7,429 bases of DNA from Pseudomonadota bacterium (GCA_023431245.1 JAEYXO010000280.1:1-7429); one strand, 5' to 3'. Counted from the stretch's first letter, positions 1-6,893 are shown. The notes: a model not told the origin generated them from the letters alone. A program made the numbers and translations.

Positions 1-320
1 CCACCCCGCCCCCCGGCGCGCGCCGGCTGATGGGTGCCGGCGCAGAGCAGCACAAAATCGACGCCGCCCCAGGCAGCGACGATGCGCTGCAGCGCGGAGG
101 CCGCTGCGGCGGCATCGGTGACATCGAGCGGCAGCGCGAGCGCTGCATCACCGTGCAGCGCCGCCATGCGCTCCAGTTCTGCCGCGCTGCGCGCCGACAT
201 CGCCACCCGCGCACCCCGCGCCAGCAGGGCCCGTGCCACCGCCGCGCCGATGCCGCTGGAGGCGCCGATGATCCAGGCGCGCTTGCCTGTCCATTCGCGC
301 AGAGGATGGCTCAGGCTCAT
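1..320 (-). CDS. Short-chain dehydrogenase/reductase (SDR), N-terminal part, cut by left window edge
   Basis: The first 106 codons are visible; the rest lies left of the window. Seen: a Rossmann start with the glycine-rich cofactor motif GASSGIG at residues 19-25, Arg44 after the second strand (SAR, which tends to favour NADP(H)), LDVTD at 65-69, and CAGT at 93-96 where most classical SDRs have NAG. The catalytic Ser-Tyr-Lys region is not in view. Its ATG overlaps the stop of the DUF3833 lipoprotein gene by 4 bp (ATGA), so it is the last visible gene of the operon and probably translationally coupled. Family role: NAD(P)-dependent oxidation or reduction of an alcohol or carbonyl; the context suggests a lipid-derived substrate, but that is inference. 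The SDR assignment is firm, the substrate unknown. Confidence 0.9.
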   Translation of the reverse strand, partial: MSLSHPLREWTGKRAWIIGASSGIGAAVARALLARGARVAMSARSAAELERMAALHGDAALALPLDVTDAAAAASALQRIVAAWGGVDFVLLCAGTHQPARAGGRG

Positions 321-856
321 GTCCGTTTGCGGAAACTGAGGATCACCTCGCCGAGGCGGATGCCGAACTTGCTCATCACCGAGCGGTTGAGCATGACCTG
401 ATCATCGACCATGTACATCCAGTCGTCAAAATCCACCTCCCAGGTCCTGCCGTCAACCTCGAGCCTCAGCACGTATTGCCAGCGCAGCGCGTTGCCGTAC
501 ACCTCGCCCCGCGCCTCGCCGACGACATCGTCGGCGGTGCCGCGGTAACGGTTGCCGCCGAGGTGCGTGATGGTCCACACCCGGCGGCTGCGCGTGCCGT
601 CCGAGTACTCGAAATGTTCGTCGAGGATGCCGGTGTCCCCCTTCCACTGCGCATCGATCCGCACGTAAAACCGCTTGACGACCTTGCCGCCGCGGTCCTG
701 GAACAGGCCCCAGGCATCGACCGTGCCGTTGAAATAGCGCTTCAGGTCCATCGCCGGCCGCTCGTCCCGGTAGGTCTCCACCGGCACCGTGCCGCATCCC
801 GCCAGCAGCAGCGAGAGCACCGCCAGCAGCCCCTTCCATCGTTTCCATGCGTTCAT
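317..856 (-). CDS. DUF3833 family outer-membrane-type lipoprotein
   Basis: This is a 179-residue protein. The start is fixed by a strong ribosome binding site (AAAGGAG at 864-870, 7 nt from the ATG); longer in-frame starts lie inside the upstream gene and lack one. Seen: basic N-terminus (MNAWKRWK), hydrophobic stretch 9-19, and lipobox LLAGC with Cys21 as the lipidation site. The next residue is Gly rather than Asp, so outer-membrane sorting is expected. The mature part is beta-rich with many aromatic residues, including FNGTVDAWGLFQDRGG (42-57), a DDWMYMVDD stretch (144-152) and a C-terminal MSKFGIRLGEVILSF. This pattern matches DUF3833, a family of unknown function that I recall beside CFA-like and DUF1365 genes. 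It overlaps the upstream MFS gene and the downstream SDR gene by ATGA. A lipid-binding role in the periplasm is inference only. Confidence 0.86.
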   Translation of the reverse strand: MNAWKRWKGLLAVLSLLLAGCGTVPVETYRDERPAMDLKRYFNGTVDAWGLFQDRGGKVVKRFYVRIDAQWKGDTGILDEHFEYSDGTRSRRVWTITHLGGNRYRGTADDVVGEARGEVYGNALRWQYVLRLEVDGRTWEVDFDDWMYMVDDQVMLNRSVMSKFGIRLGEVILSFRKRT

Positions 857-2148
857 GCCTGGACTCCTTTCCATCCCGGTGACGGCTGCCGGGACTCCGG
901 GCCCGACAGCCACAAGATCAGCAGCGCCGCCAGCTTGATCACGCAGGGCAGCAGCGCATAAACCCAGGACAGCGCCGACCCCTGGCCCGCGGCGGTTCCC
1001 GGGACATAGTCCAGCCATTGCAGCAGAGGCAGCGCGATGCCGGCGGCCAGCGCCAGCGCGAGTTTTTCGAGCAGGTGCCAGAGTCCGAAGTAGGCGCCGT
1101 CGGGCCGTCCGTCACGGCCTTCGTCATCATCAATCACGTCGGCCAGCATCGACGTCGGCAGCGCCAGGTCGGCGCCGAAGGCCAGCCCCGACAACACGCA
1201 GACCGCGGCAAAGGCCGCGGCATCACCGGCGCCCAGAAAATAGGCCCAGACAAACGCAGCCACGGCCATCGCCATGGCCAGCAGCCAGGCGCGTGCCTTG
1301 CCGGCGCGCGCGGCGAGACGCACCCACAGGGGCATGCCCGCCGCGCCGGCGACAAAATAAAGCACCAGGAACAGGGGCGTCAGATCCGGGCGCTGCAATA
1401 CGTCGGCGGCAAAAAACAGCAGCAGGGTTGCCGGCACCGCGGCGGCAACGCCGTTGACCAGGAACACCAGCGCAAGGCGCCGGAAACGCGGATTGCGCAA
1501 GGGCTGCAGCAAGGCGCGCAGCGTCACCGCGCGTGCCGCCACCGGCGGCGCCGCGGGCCCGGCAGCAAGCGTGATCATGGCCGCGGCCAGCAACAGCGGC
1601 ACATAGGCGGTGGAGAACAGCGTGAGGCCGGCGGCCGCGCCCTGTGAACGCACCAGCAGTTCCGGTCCCGCAGCCGCCAGCAGCACGCCGGCCAGGGCGG
1701 CAATGCCGCGCGCGGCCGTGATGCGCGTGCGCTCGGCGTAATCCCGCGACAGGGCGCTGCCCAGCGCAAAATGGCCGATGCTCGCCGCACTGAGGCCGAG
1801 GTAGGTCAGCACCAGCGAGCCCGCGAGCCAGGCGGCGAGGCCGGCGCCCGCCGCCGGGGGATTGAACAGCAGCCAGAATCCCGCTGCCAGCGGCAGCACT
1901 GCGCCGCCGATCATCGCCTTGCGTCCGCCGCACCGCGCCGGTATGCGGTCGGCGAGTGCGCCGAGCAGGGGATCGCTGACGGCATCGAGCAGGCGCACGG
2001 CCAGCAGCAGGAACCCGACCAGCGCGAGATCGAGCCCGAGCCCGGCGTAATGCTTCGGCACCTGCACATGCACCGGCAGCGCAGCCGCTGCCAGCGGCAG
2101 CGCAACGGCCGCATACGCTGCCAGGGCCCTGTCAGTCAGCGCGGCCAT
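853..2148 (-). CDS. MFS transporter of the glycoside-pentoside-hexuronide (GPH, MelB-like) type
   Basis: This is a 431-residue, very hydrophobic protein with about 12 apparent membrane segments, in the inner membrane. Seen: RLLDAVSDPLLG at 52-63, the GPH/MelB signature, placing acidic residues at 55 and 59, the positions of the MelB cation-site aspartates. A second signature in the C-terminal half is SMLADVIDDDEGRDGR (333-348) followed by GAYFGLWHLLEKL (351-363). These support a cation-coupled symporter of the MelB fold. The substrate cannot be read from sequence. The family also includes the animal lysophosphatidylcholine carrier MFSD2A, so in this lipid-enzyme operon a lipid cargo is as reasonable as a sugar. 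I chose the ATG at 2148, which begins a normal GPH N-terminus; it overlaps the end of the preceding gene by 17 bp, with only a weak ribosome binding site. The stop overlaps the lipoprotein start (ATGA). Confidence 0.88.
   Translation of the reverse strand: MAALTDRALAAYAAVALPLAAAALPVHVQVPKHYAGLGLDLALVGFLLLAVRLLDAVSDPLLGALADRIPARCGGRKAMIGGAVLPLAAGFWLLFNPPAAGAGLAAWLAGSLVLTYLGLSAASIGHFALGSALSRDYAERTRITAARGIAALAGVLLAAAGPELLVRSQGAAAGLTLFSTAYVPLLLAAAMITLAAGPAAPPVAARAVTLRALLQPLRNPRFRRLALVFLVNGVAAAVPATLLLFFAADVLQRPDLTPLFLVLYFVAGAAGMPLWVRLAARAGKARAWLLAMAMAVAAFVWAYFLGAGDAAAFAAVCVLSGLAFGADLALPTSMLADVIDDDEGRDGRPDGAYFGLWHLLEKLALALAAGIALPLLQWLDYVPGTAAGQGSALSWVYALLPCVIKLAALLILWLSGPESRQPSPGWKGVQA
864..870 (-). 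promoter_or_regulatory. Ribosome binding site of the DUF3833 lipoprotein gene
   Basis: AAAGGAG in the mRNA, 7 nt before the ATG at 856, inside the end of the MFS gene. It is one of the strongest sites in the operon, so this lipoprotein may be made at a higher level than its neighbours. Confidence 0.75.
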
Positions 2149-2677
2149 CGTTGCCGAGCAATGCCGTGCGCAGCCCCGGCGTCTGGGTGCGCGGATCCAG
2201 CCAGATGGCGAAGAAGCGTCGGGCAAACTCCGGATCCTCGATGATGCCGAGCTGCCGCGTTCCGGAATGGAACAGTGCGCCGCGCCCCGGCAGATAAAGT
2301 CCGATCAGCCGGCTGCCTTCACGCACATCCGGAAACACGCCACGCATCGCCGCATCCCAGCGCGCCAGACGGGCCTCGTCCTTCATGCCCATTCTCCGCA
2401 TCTCGTCGATGCTGGTTGCGGCAAGCTGCGCGCCGCTGATGTCCCGCGCGTAAACGATGTCAAGCACATGGGGCGCGTCGGGCTGCCAGCGGCCGTCGCG
2501 CGACCACAGCGCGGCGTCGTAGACATGAAAACCCCACCAGCGCAGCCGCCCCTTGCCGACCATGCGGCAGCTCTCGAGCACGCTGCACACCTGCGCCGGC
2601 AGTTCCGCCGGCACATTGACCGCTGCTGCCGGCATGGCCAGCAGCAGCACGAGGATCGGGAATGCCGCCTTAAGCAT
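2132..2677 (-). CDS. Secreted chalcone-isomerase-like protein
   Basis: This is a 181-residue protein. Residues 1-19 form a clear signal peptide (Lys3, hydrophobic core FPILVLLLAM, cleavage expected after AAA), so the protein is probably periplasmic. The mature part has GKGRLRWWGFHVYDAALWS at 41-59, RDISGAQLAATSIDEM at 78-93 and FFAIWLDPRTQTPGLRTALLG at 155-175. This is the layout of bacterial chalcone-isomerase-like proteins (CHI fold; G.g.l.r...f.vY.a.L near the start, F..iWl......lr..LlG at the end). Cys31 and Cys37 could form a disulfide after export. Bacterial members are not known flavonoid enzymes, and the CHI fold in plants includes fatty-acid-binding proteins, so a lipid-binding role fits the neighbours; that is inference. 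It overlaps the CFA-like gene by 8 bp and the MFS gene by 17 bp. Confidence 0.8.
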   Translation of the reverse strand: MLKAAFPILVLLLAMPAAAVNVPAELPAQVCSVLESCRMVGKGRLRWWGFHVYDAALWSRDGRWQPDAPHVLDIVYARDISGAQLAATSIDEMRRMGMKDEARLARWDAAMRGVFPDVREGSRLIGLYLPGRGALFHSGTRQLGIIEDPEFARRFFAIWLDPRTQTPGLRTALLGNDGRAD

Positions 2678-3881
2678 GCACCAGCACCGCCTGCATCACG
2701 CTGGTGGCGCCGGCGCGGAAGCCGGCTTCGCAGTAGGCGAGGTAGAAACGCCAGGTGCGCATGAAGCGCTCGTCGAAGCCCTGCGCTTCGACCTGCGCGG
2801 CCGCAGCGTCGAAGTTCCGGTGCCAGCGGCGCAGCGTTTCGGCGTAGTCGAGTCCGAAGGCATGCGTGCCGGTCTGGGCGAGGCCCTGATCTGCCGCTTC
2901 CGCGCGGAACCGCTCCGGCGACGGCAGCATGCCGCCCGGAAAAATGTACTGCTGGATGAAGTCGGTGCCGCTGCGATAACGCTCGAACTTCGATTCGGCG
3001 ATGGTGATGGTCTGCACGACGGCCCGGCCGCCCGGTTTCAGCCGGTCGCGCAGCGCGGCGAAATAACCCGGCCAGTAACGCTCGCCGACCGCCTCGAACA
3101 TCTCGATCGAGACGACATGGTCGAACTGGCCCTCGAGGTCGCGGTAGTCACAGAGCCTGAGATCGACGCAATCCTGCAGGCCGGCCGCGGCAATGCGCGC
3201 CCGGGCATGGCCGAGCTGCGCCTCGGACACGGTGATGCCGGTGACCCTGCAGCCGGCACGCGCCGCATGCTCGGCAAAACCGCCCCAGCCGCAGCCGATC
3301 TCGAGGATGTGGTCGCCCGCCTTCGCGCCGAGCTCGCGCAGGATGCGCGCGTACTTGGCGGACTGCGCCTGCTCGAGGCTGAGCGACAGGTCGCCGTCGA
3401 ACAGCGCCGAGGAATAGGTCATCGTGCCGTCCAGCCACAGCCGGTAGAAATCATTGCCGATGTCATAGTGGGCATGGATGTTGCGGCGGCTGCCCGCGCG
3501 CGTGTTGGGGCGCAGCCAGTGGCGCAGCCGGTAGGCCAGCGTCGCCCACCAGCGGCCGTGGATCGCCTGCTCGATCGCCTGTTCGTTCAGCGCGCCGAGC
3601 AGCAGCAGCTGCGTCAGATCGTCGGTGTTCGCGCGGCCGGCGATCCAGGCCTCGGCAAGGCCGATATCGCCCTTCCTCAGGATGTCGCTGCAGACCCGCC
3701 AGTCGGCCAGCGCGAGGCTGGCGTGGGGGCCGGGACGGACGCCGGCAAATTCAAGGTGCCTGCCGTCAGGCGTGCGCAGGGTGATGCTGCCGCAGCGCAG
3801 CTGCTCGAACAGGCGGAACAGCCAGCGGGCGGCGGCAGGTTCATTGCCGGCGGGCGCGGCATCGGTCAGGGTGTTGTTCAT
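2670..3881 (-). CDS. Cyclopropane-fatty-acid-synthase-like SAM-dependent methyltransferase
   Basis: This 403-residue protein has the usual length of the CFA/mycolic-acid methyltransferase family, which transfers a methyl group from SAM to the double bond of unsaturated phospholipid acyl chains at the inner face of the membrane. Seen: an N-terminal domain (about 1-130), HYDIGNDFYRLWLDGTMTYS (138-157), SAM motif I LEIGCGWGGF (193-202), CDYRDLEGQFDHVVSIEMFE (244-263), FIQQYIFPGGMLPS (308-321) and FGLDYAETL (342-350). Aligning by eye to E. coli Cfa, three of five bicarbonate-site residues are kept (Glu263, Ile292, Tyr346), but Cys139 is replaced by Ser158 and His266 by Gln290. The product may therefore be methylated or further oxidised rather than cyclopropanated. 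The start follows GAGGA and overlaps the DUF1365 stop (ATGA). The family is certain, the exact product unsettled. Confidence 0.93.
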   Translation of the reverse strand: MNNTLTDAAPAGNEPAAARWLFRLFEQLRCGSITLRTPDGRHLEFAGVRPGPHASLALADWRVCSDILRKGDIGLAEAWIAGRANTDDLTQLLLLGALNEQAIEQAIHGRWWATLAYRLRHWLRPNTRAGSRRNIHAHYDIGNDFYRLWLDGTMTYSSALFDGDLSLSLEQAQSAKYARILRELGAKAGDHILEIGCGWGGFAEHAARAGCRVTGITVSEAQLGHARARIAAAGLQDCVDLRLCDYRDLEGQFDHVVSIEMFEAVGERYWPGYFAALRDRLKPGGRAVVQTITIAESKFERYRSGTDFIQQYIFPGGMLPSPERFRAEAADQGLAQTGTHAFGLDYAETLRRWHRNFDAAAAQVEAQGFDERFMRTWRFYLAYCEAGFRAGATSVMQAVLVHA

Positions 3882-4651
3882 CGTGTGGTGTCCTCGGCTG
3901 GGGGCAGGGGTTTCGGAAAAAAGGGCACGCGCTTCAGCCACAGCCGCAGCGCGTGGTAATGGATGCGCAGCATCACGCCGAAGGTCAGCGCGGGATGGCG
4001 CAACAGTGCGCGCGCCAGCGCGGCGCCGGTCAGGGGCCGCGCCGAGCCGCCGACACTGGTGACCAGCCGGTGTCCGCGCGCATCCTCGTAATCGATGCGG
4101 AAGCTGCAATGCGCGCCGGCATCGCTGAACCGGAAACGGTAGGTGCCGGACACCGGAAAAAACGGCGACACATGGAAAACCTTGCGCGCCGTCAGCCAGT
4201 CGCCGGCGGCGATCGGCCGCGCGTCTTCATGGGCCAGCAGATAGTTGTGATGTTCACCGAAAGTGTTGCTGACCTCCGCCAGCACGGCTCGCAAGGCGCC
4301 CCGCCGGTCATGGCACAGCCAGAAACTGACGGGATTGAACACGTAGCCCAGGACCCGCGGGAAGCACTGCAGCCAGATCGCGCCGTCGGCACAGTCGAGA
4401 CCGTGTTCCGCGAGCAGTCCGCGGATCCAGGGTTCCAGCGGGCTGCCGTCACGCGGGCCGTGATCGGCGTCATGGAAGGCGCAGAGGTTCCAGCGGTTGC
4501 GCGAACACAGCGCCGGCAGTTCCGGCGGCGGCCCGTCGATGCGCAGGCGCAGTAAAAACACGCCGTGGCGGAACGCATGCACGGCCGGCGCATGACGGTG
4601 ATGCATCACCGTGCCCGTGTAGAGCAGCGCGCGCGGCGAAGCTGCAGTCAT
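3878..4651 (-). CDS. DUF1365 family protein
   Basis: This 257-residue protein of unknown biochemical function matches the full length of the family. Seen: YTGTVMHHRHAPAVHAFRH (11-29), rich in His; LGYVFNPVSFWLCHD (101-115), the hallmark; EVSNTFGEHHNYLL (126-139); KVFHVSPFFPVSGTYRFRF (157-175); and a C-terminal RIHYHALRLWLKRVPFFPKP (229-248). No convincing signal peptide or membrane segment is seen, so it is probably cytosolic or membrane-associated. DUF1365 genes are well known as partners of an FAD oxidoreductase and a CFA-like methyltransferase, and here it sits exactly between them with ATGA overlaps on both sides, which argues for a role in the same reaction series. The conserved His and Asn-Pro residues could bind a metal or a lipid, but that is speculation. 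AAGG lies 7 nt before the ATG. Confidence 0.93.
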   Translation of the reverse strand: MTAASPRALLYTGTVMHHRHAPAVHAFRHGVFLLRLRIDGPPPELPALCSRNRWNLCAFHDADHGPRDGSPLEPWIRGLLAEHGLDCADGAIWLQCFPRVLGYVFNPVSFWLCHDRRGALRAVLAEVSNTFGEHHNYLLAHEDARPIAAGDWLTARKVFHVSPFFPVSGTYRFRFSDAGAHCSFRIDYEDARGHRLVTSVGGSARPLTGAALARALLRHPALTFGVMLRIHYHALRLWLKRVPFFPKPLPPAEDTTR

Positions 4652-5955
4652 GCGGCAACCTTCAGCGCCTCGGGCTGGGGCAGCCAGGGTGCGCTGACGC
4701 CGAGCCCCGCCGCCACCGCCATGCCGGCCTTCAGGCCGTCCTCATGGAAACCGAAACCGGTCCAGGCGCCGCAGAACCAGGTGTTGCGGCGCCCCTGCAG
4801 TTGCGGCAGGCGCGCCTGTGCCGCATCGCTGCCGAGGTCGAAAACCGGGTGGGCATAGACATAACGGTCAATCACCGAATCCGCGCGCGGCGCGCGCGCG
4901 GGATTCAGGGTGACTATGACCGGCCGCCGGAAGGGCAGCGGCTGCAGCTTGTTGATCAGGTAGCTGACACCGACCGGCCGGCCGGCATCGGCCGCGCCGC
5001 CGGCGTGGTAATTCCAGGCCGACCAGGCCGCGCGCGACCGCGGCAGGAAGCTTTCGTCGGTATGCAGCACGACTTCGTTGTCCTGCCAGCCGACCGCACC
5101 CAGCAGCGCACGCTCTTCGGCGTCAGCATCGGCCAGCAGGCGCAGCGCCTGGTCGCTGTGGCAGGCCAGCACCACGGCGTCAAACCGCGCCTCCGCGCCT
5201 CCGGCCTGCAGCACGACGCCCCGGTCGAGCCGGCGCACCGCGGAAACCCGCGTGGCCAGCCTTGTGTCGGCGATGCCGGCGGCGAGCTTTTCGACATAAC
5301 TGCGCGCACCGCCGGTCACGGTGCGCCATTGCGGCCGGTCGCTGACCTGGAGCAGGCCGTGGTTGTCGCAGAAACGGAAAAAGGTCTGCGCCGGATAACG
5401 CAGCATCGTCGCCGTCGGGCAGGACCAGATGGCGCCCGCCATCGGCAGCAGGTACCAGTCCCGGAACGCCGGCCCATAACACCCGGCATCCAGAAACTCG
5501 CCCAGCGACCCGGTGGCGCCGCCGGCCGACCGGGCCAGCGCCGTCGCTTCGCGGTTGAAACGCAGGATGTCGGCCAGCATGCCCCAGAACCGGGGAAGCA
5601 GCAGGTTGCGGCGCTGCGCGAACACCGTATCGAGATTTGCGCCCGCCCATTCGATGCCGGCCTCTTCAATGCGCACCGAGAACGACATGTCGCTGGCGCA
5701 GGACTGCACGCCGAGGTGCCGGAACAGCGCAATCAGGTTGGGATAAGTGCGGTCGTTGAACACCAGGAAGCCGGTGTCGACCGGCGCGCTGATGCCGTCG
5801 AGTGTGACGTCGACCGTATGCGTATGCCCGCCGAGGTAATCGTTGGCCTCGAACAGGGTCACCGCATGGCGGTGTGACAGCAGCCAGGCTGCTGACAATC
5901 CGGCGATGCCCGAACCGACGACGGCGATGCGCCTGCCCTGCGTTGCGGGATGCAT
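4648..5955 (-). CDS. FAD-dependent oxidoreductase of the flavin amine oxidase fold (COG2907-like)
   Basis: This 435-residue protein has a dinucleotide-binding N-terminus (IAVVGSGIAGLSAAWLL, 10-26), with Glu36 closing the beta-alpha-beta unit and YLGGHTHT (40-47) after it, as in flavin amine oxidases and phytoene-desaturase relatives. Further on are DTGFLVFNDRTYPNL (60-74), RPQWRTVTGGARSYVEKL (207-224), VVLACHSDQALRLL (261-274) and the C-terminal FAD-contacting FCGAWTGFGFHEDGLKAGM (394-412). The pattern fits the oxidoreductases linked to DUF1365 and CFA-like genes. The likely role is oxidation or desaturation of a fatty acyl chain using FAD and oxygen, as in furan fatty acid synthesis; this is inference from context. 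The start is the ATG one base after the folE2 stop (TAACATG), which gives the normal N-terminus; longer starts would lie inside folE2. It ends in an ATGA overlap with DUF1365. Confidence 0.91.
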   Translation of the reverse strand: MHPATQGRRIAVVGSGIAGLSAAWLLSHRHAVTLFEANDYLGGHTHTVDVTLDGISAPVDTGFLVFNDRTYPNLIALFRHLGVQSCASDMSFSVRIEEAGIEWAGANLDTVFAQRRNLLLPRFWGMLADILRFNREATALARSAGGATGSLGEFLDAGCYGPAFRDWYLLPMAGAIWSCPTATMLRYPAQTFFRFCDNHGLLQVSDRPQWRTVTGGARSYVEKLAAGIADTRLATRVSAVRRLDRGVVLQAGGAEARFDAVVLACHSDQALRLLADADAEERALLGAVGWQDNEVVLHTDESFLPRSRAAWSAWNYHAGGAADAGRPVGVSYLINKLQPLPFRRPVIVTLNPARAPRADSVIDRYVYAHPVFDLGSDAAQARLPQLQGRRNTWFCGAWTGFGFHEDGLKAGMAVAAGLGVSAPWLPQPEALKVAA

Positions 5956-5956
5956 G

Positions 5957-6751
5957 TTATTTGACCCGCTCGACCAGGGCATAGGCCGAATGATTGTGGA
6001 TCGATTCGAAATTCTCGGCTTCCACGGTGTAAGCGAGCACGCGCGGATCCGCATCGAGGCGCAGCGCGATGTCGCGCACCAGGTCCTCGACGAACTTCGG
6101 ATTGTCGTAGGCGCGCTCGGTGACATATTTTTCGTCGGGCCGCTTCAGCAGTCCGTAGACCTCGCAGGACGCTTCCTGCTCGGCGATGCCCGCCAGTTCC
6201 TCTATTGCCAGCGGCTCCGCGCACCGCACCGTGATGCTGATTTCGGAGCGCTGGTTGTGGGCGCCGTATTCCGAAATCTCCTTGGAACAGGGACACAGGC
6301 TCGTCGCCGGCGCCGACACCCGCGTGGTGAATGCCGGTCCGGCGGGCGTCTGTTCGCCGCGGAACATCACGCGGTAATCGAGCAGGCTCTCCACGCCCGA
6401 CACCGGCGCGCGCTTGCGGATGAAATAGGGAAAACGCATCTCGATCATGCCGCTCTCCGCGCCGAGCCGCTGCAGCATGCCTTCGAGCAGGCGGGCGAAA
6501 GCCGGCGGATCGATCGCCTCGTCGCACTGCTGCAGGACTTCTACAAAGCGCGACATGTGGGTGCCCTTGACCTCGGGGGGCAGTCCCACGGCCATGTCGA
6601 CCGTGGCCACGGTCGGCACCGCATCGCCGGCGGCGGCGGCGATGCGCAGGGGATGAACCAGTGCCTTCACGCCGACGCGGTTGATGTAGACGTTGCGGCG
6701 ATCGGCAATCGCCTGCACATCGGGTAACCGCCATTGTTCGGGTGCATTCAT
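5957..6751 (-). CDS. folE2: GTP cyclohydrolase FolE2 (type IB)
   Basis: This 264-residue enzyme converts GTP to 7,8-dihydroneopterin triphosphate, the first step of folate and pterin synthesis, in the cytosol. Seen: NRVGVKALVHPL (24-35), FPYFIRKRAPVSGVESLLDY (107-126), the family signature APATSLCPCSKEISEYGAHN (147-166) and a late ESIHNHSAYA (249-258). Cys153, His165, Glu207 and His252 fall where the metal-site residues of Neisseria FolE2 are, as I remember them, so the enzyme looks intact. The ATG at 6751 is set by AGGAG (6758-6762) with a 6-nt spacer. It is the first gene of the leftward operon, one base before the FAD oxidoreductase. FolE2 usually backs up zinc-dependent FolE and is often Zur-controlled; I see no Zur-type box here. 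A candidate operator overlaps its leader. Confidence 0.96.
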   Translation of the reverse strand: MNAPEQWRLPDVQAIADRRNVYINRVGVKALVHPLRIAAAAGDAVPTVATVDMAVGLPPEVKGTHMSRFVEVLQQCDEAIDPPAFARLLEGMLQRLGAESGMIEMRFPYFIRKRAPVSGVESLLDYRVMFRGEQTPAGPAFTTRVSAPATSLCPCSKEISEYGAHNQRSEISITVRCAEPLAIEELAGIAEQEASCEVYGLLKRPDEKYVTERAYDNPKFVEDLVRDIALRLDADPRVLAYTVEAENFESIHNHSAYALVERVK

Positions 6752-6757
6752 GATGCG

Positions 6758-6762
6758 CTCCT
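6758..6762 (-). promoter_or_regulatory. folE2: Ribosome binding site of folE2
   Basis: AGGAG in the mRNA, 6 nt before the ATG at 6751. It decides the start over longer in-frame possibilities. Confidence 0.75.
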
Positions 6763-6774
6763 GTCTTGGGCAAA
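6762..6774 (+). repeat. TGTCTTGGNCA motif, copy 1 (folE2 leader)
   Basis: The plus strand reads TGTCTTGGGCAAA. It matches copy 2 at 12 of 13 bases in the same orientation. It starts at the edge of the folE2 ribosome binding site (AGGAG, 6758-6762), so a protein bound here could block transcription or translation start of the operon. Confidence 0.5.
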
Positions 6775-6854
6775 TTGCAGCAGACCTGGGATGGTCAATC
6801 GGGTAATCCGGCTCGTTCTGACACAAGGCTGACCCGCAAAGGCTTTACCAGCGA

Positions 6855-6883
6855 TTGACTTTGTTCAGCCAGTGACCAATAAT
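6855..6883 (+). promoter_or_regulatory. Predicted sigma70-type promoter of the MerR-type regulator
   Basis: A -35 box TTGACT (6855-6860, 5 of 6 consensus bases) and a -10 box AATAAT (6878-6883, 5 of 6) are separated by 17 bp. Transcription would start near 6890 and give a leader of about 70 nt before the ATG at 6959. The -10 box lies inside an inverted repeat, which suggests direct repression, probably by the gene's own product. Confidence 0.55.
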
Positions 6884-6893
6884 GTCTTGGTCA
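6873..6893. promoter_or_regulatory. Candidate operator: 7-bp inverted repeat over the regulator promoter
   Basis: Perfect arms TGACCAA (6873-6879) and TTGGTCA (6887-6893) are separated by 7 bp. The repeat covers the predicted -10 box and the start point. Its right arm overlaps the middle copy of TGTCTTGGNCA (6883-6893). A dyad at this place is what a dimeric repressor needs; the divergent MerR-type protein is the obvious candidate, by inference. Confidence 0.5.

Noticed and set aside
857..1018. Upstream in-frame start giving a 233-residue DUF3833 protein
   Set aside because: The extra 54 residues lie inside the MFS gene and would bury the lipoprotein signal. The ATG at 856 has a strong ribosome binding site.
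2553..3959. Long plus-strand open frame (468 codons) opposite the CFA-like gene
   Set aside because: It lacks domain motifs and is Arg/Ala/Gly/Gln-rich low-complexity protein, as expected of antisense frames in high-GC DNA. The minus strand holds intact, well-recognised genes.
3882..4109. N-terminal extension of the CFA-like protein by 76 residues
   Set aside because: The extension is Arg/Pro/Ala-rich shadow sequence of the DUF1365 gene. The ATG at 3881 overlaps the DUF1365 stop in the pattern used through the operon.
4744..5877. Plus-strand open frame of 377 codons opposite the FAD oxidoreductase
   Set aside because: Same reason: no recognisable motifs, and the opposite strand carries the full FAD signature.
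6825..6852. AAGGCT direct repeat (6825-6830, 6839-6844) and a weak GCTG/CAGC stem
   Set aside because: Too short and imperfect to separate from chance; no T-run follows, so not a terminator.
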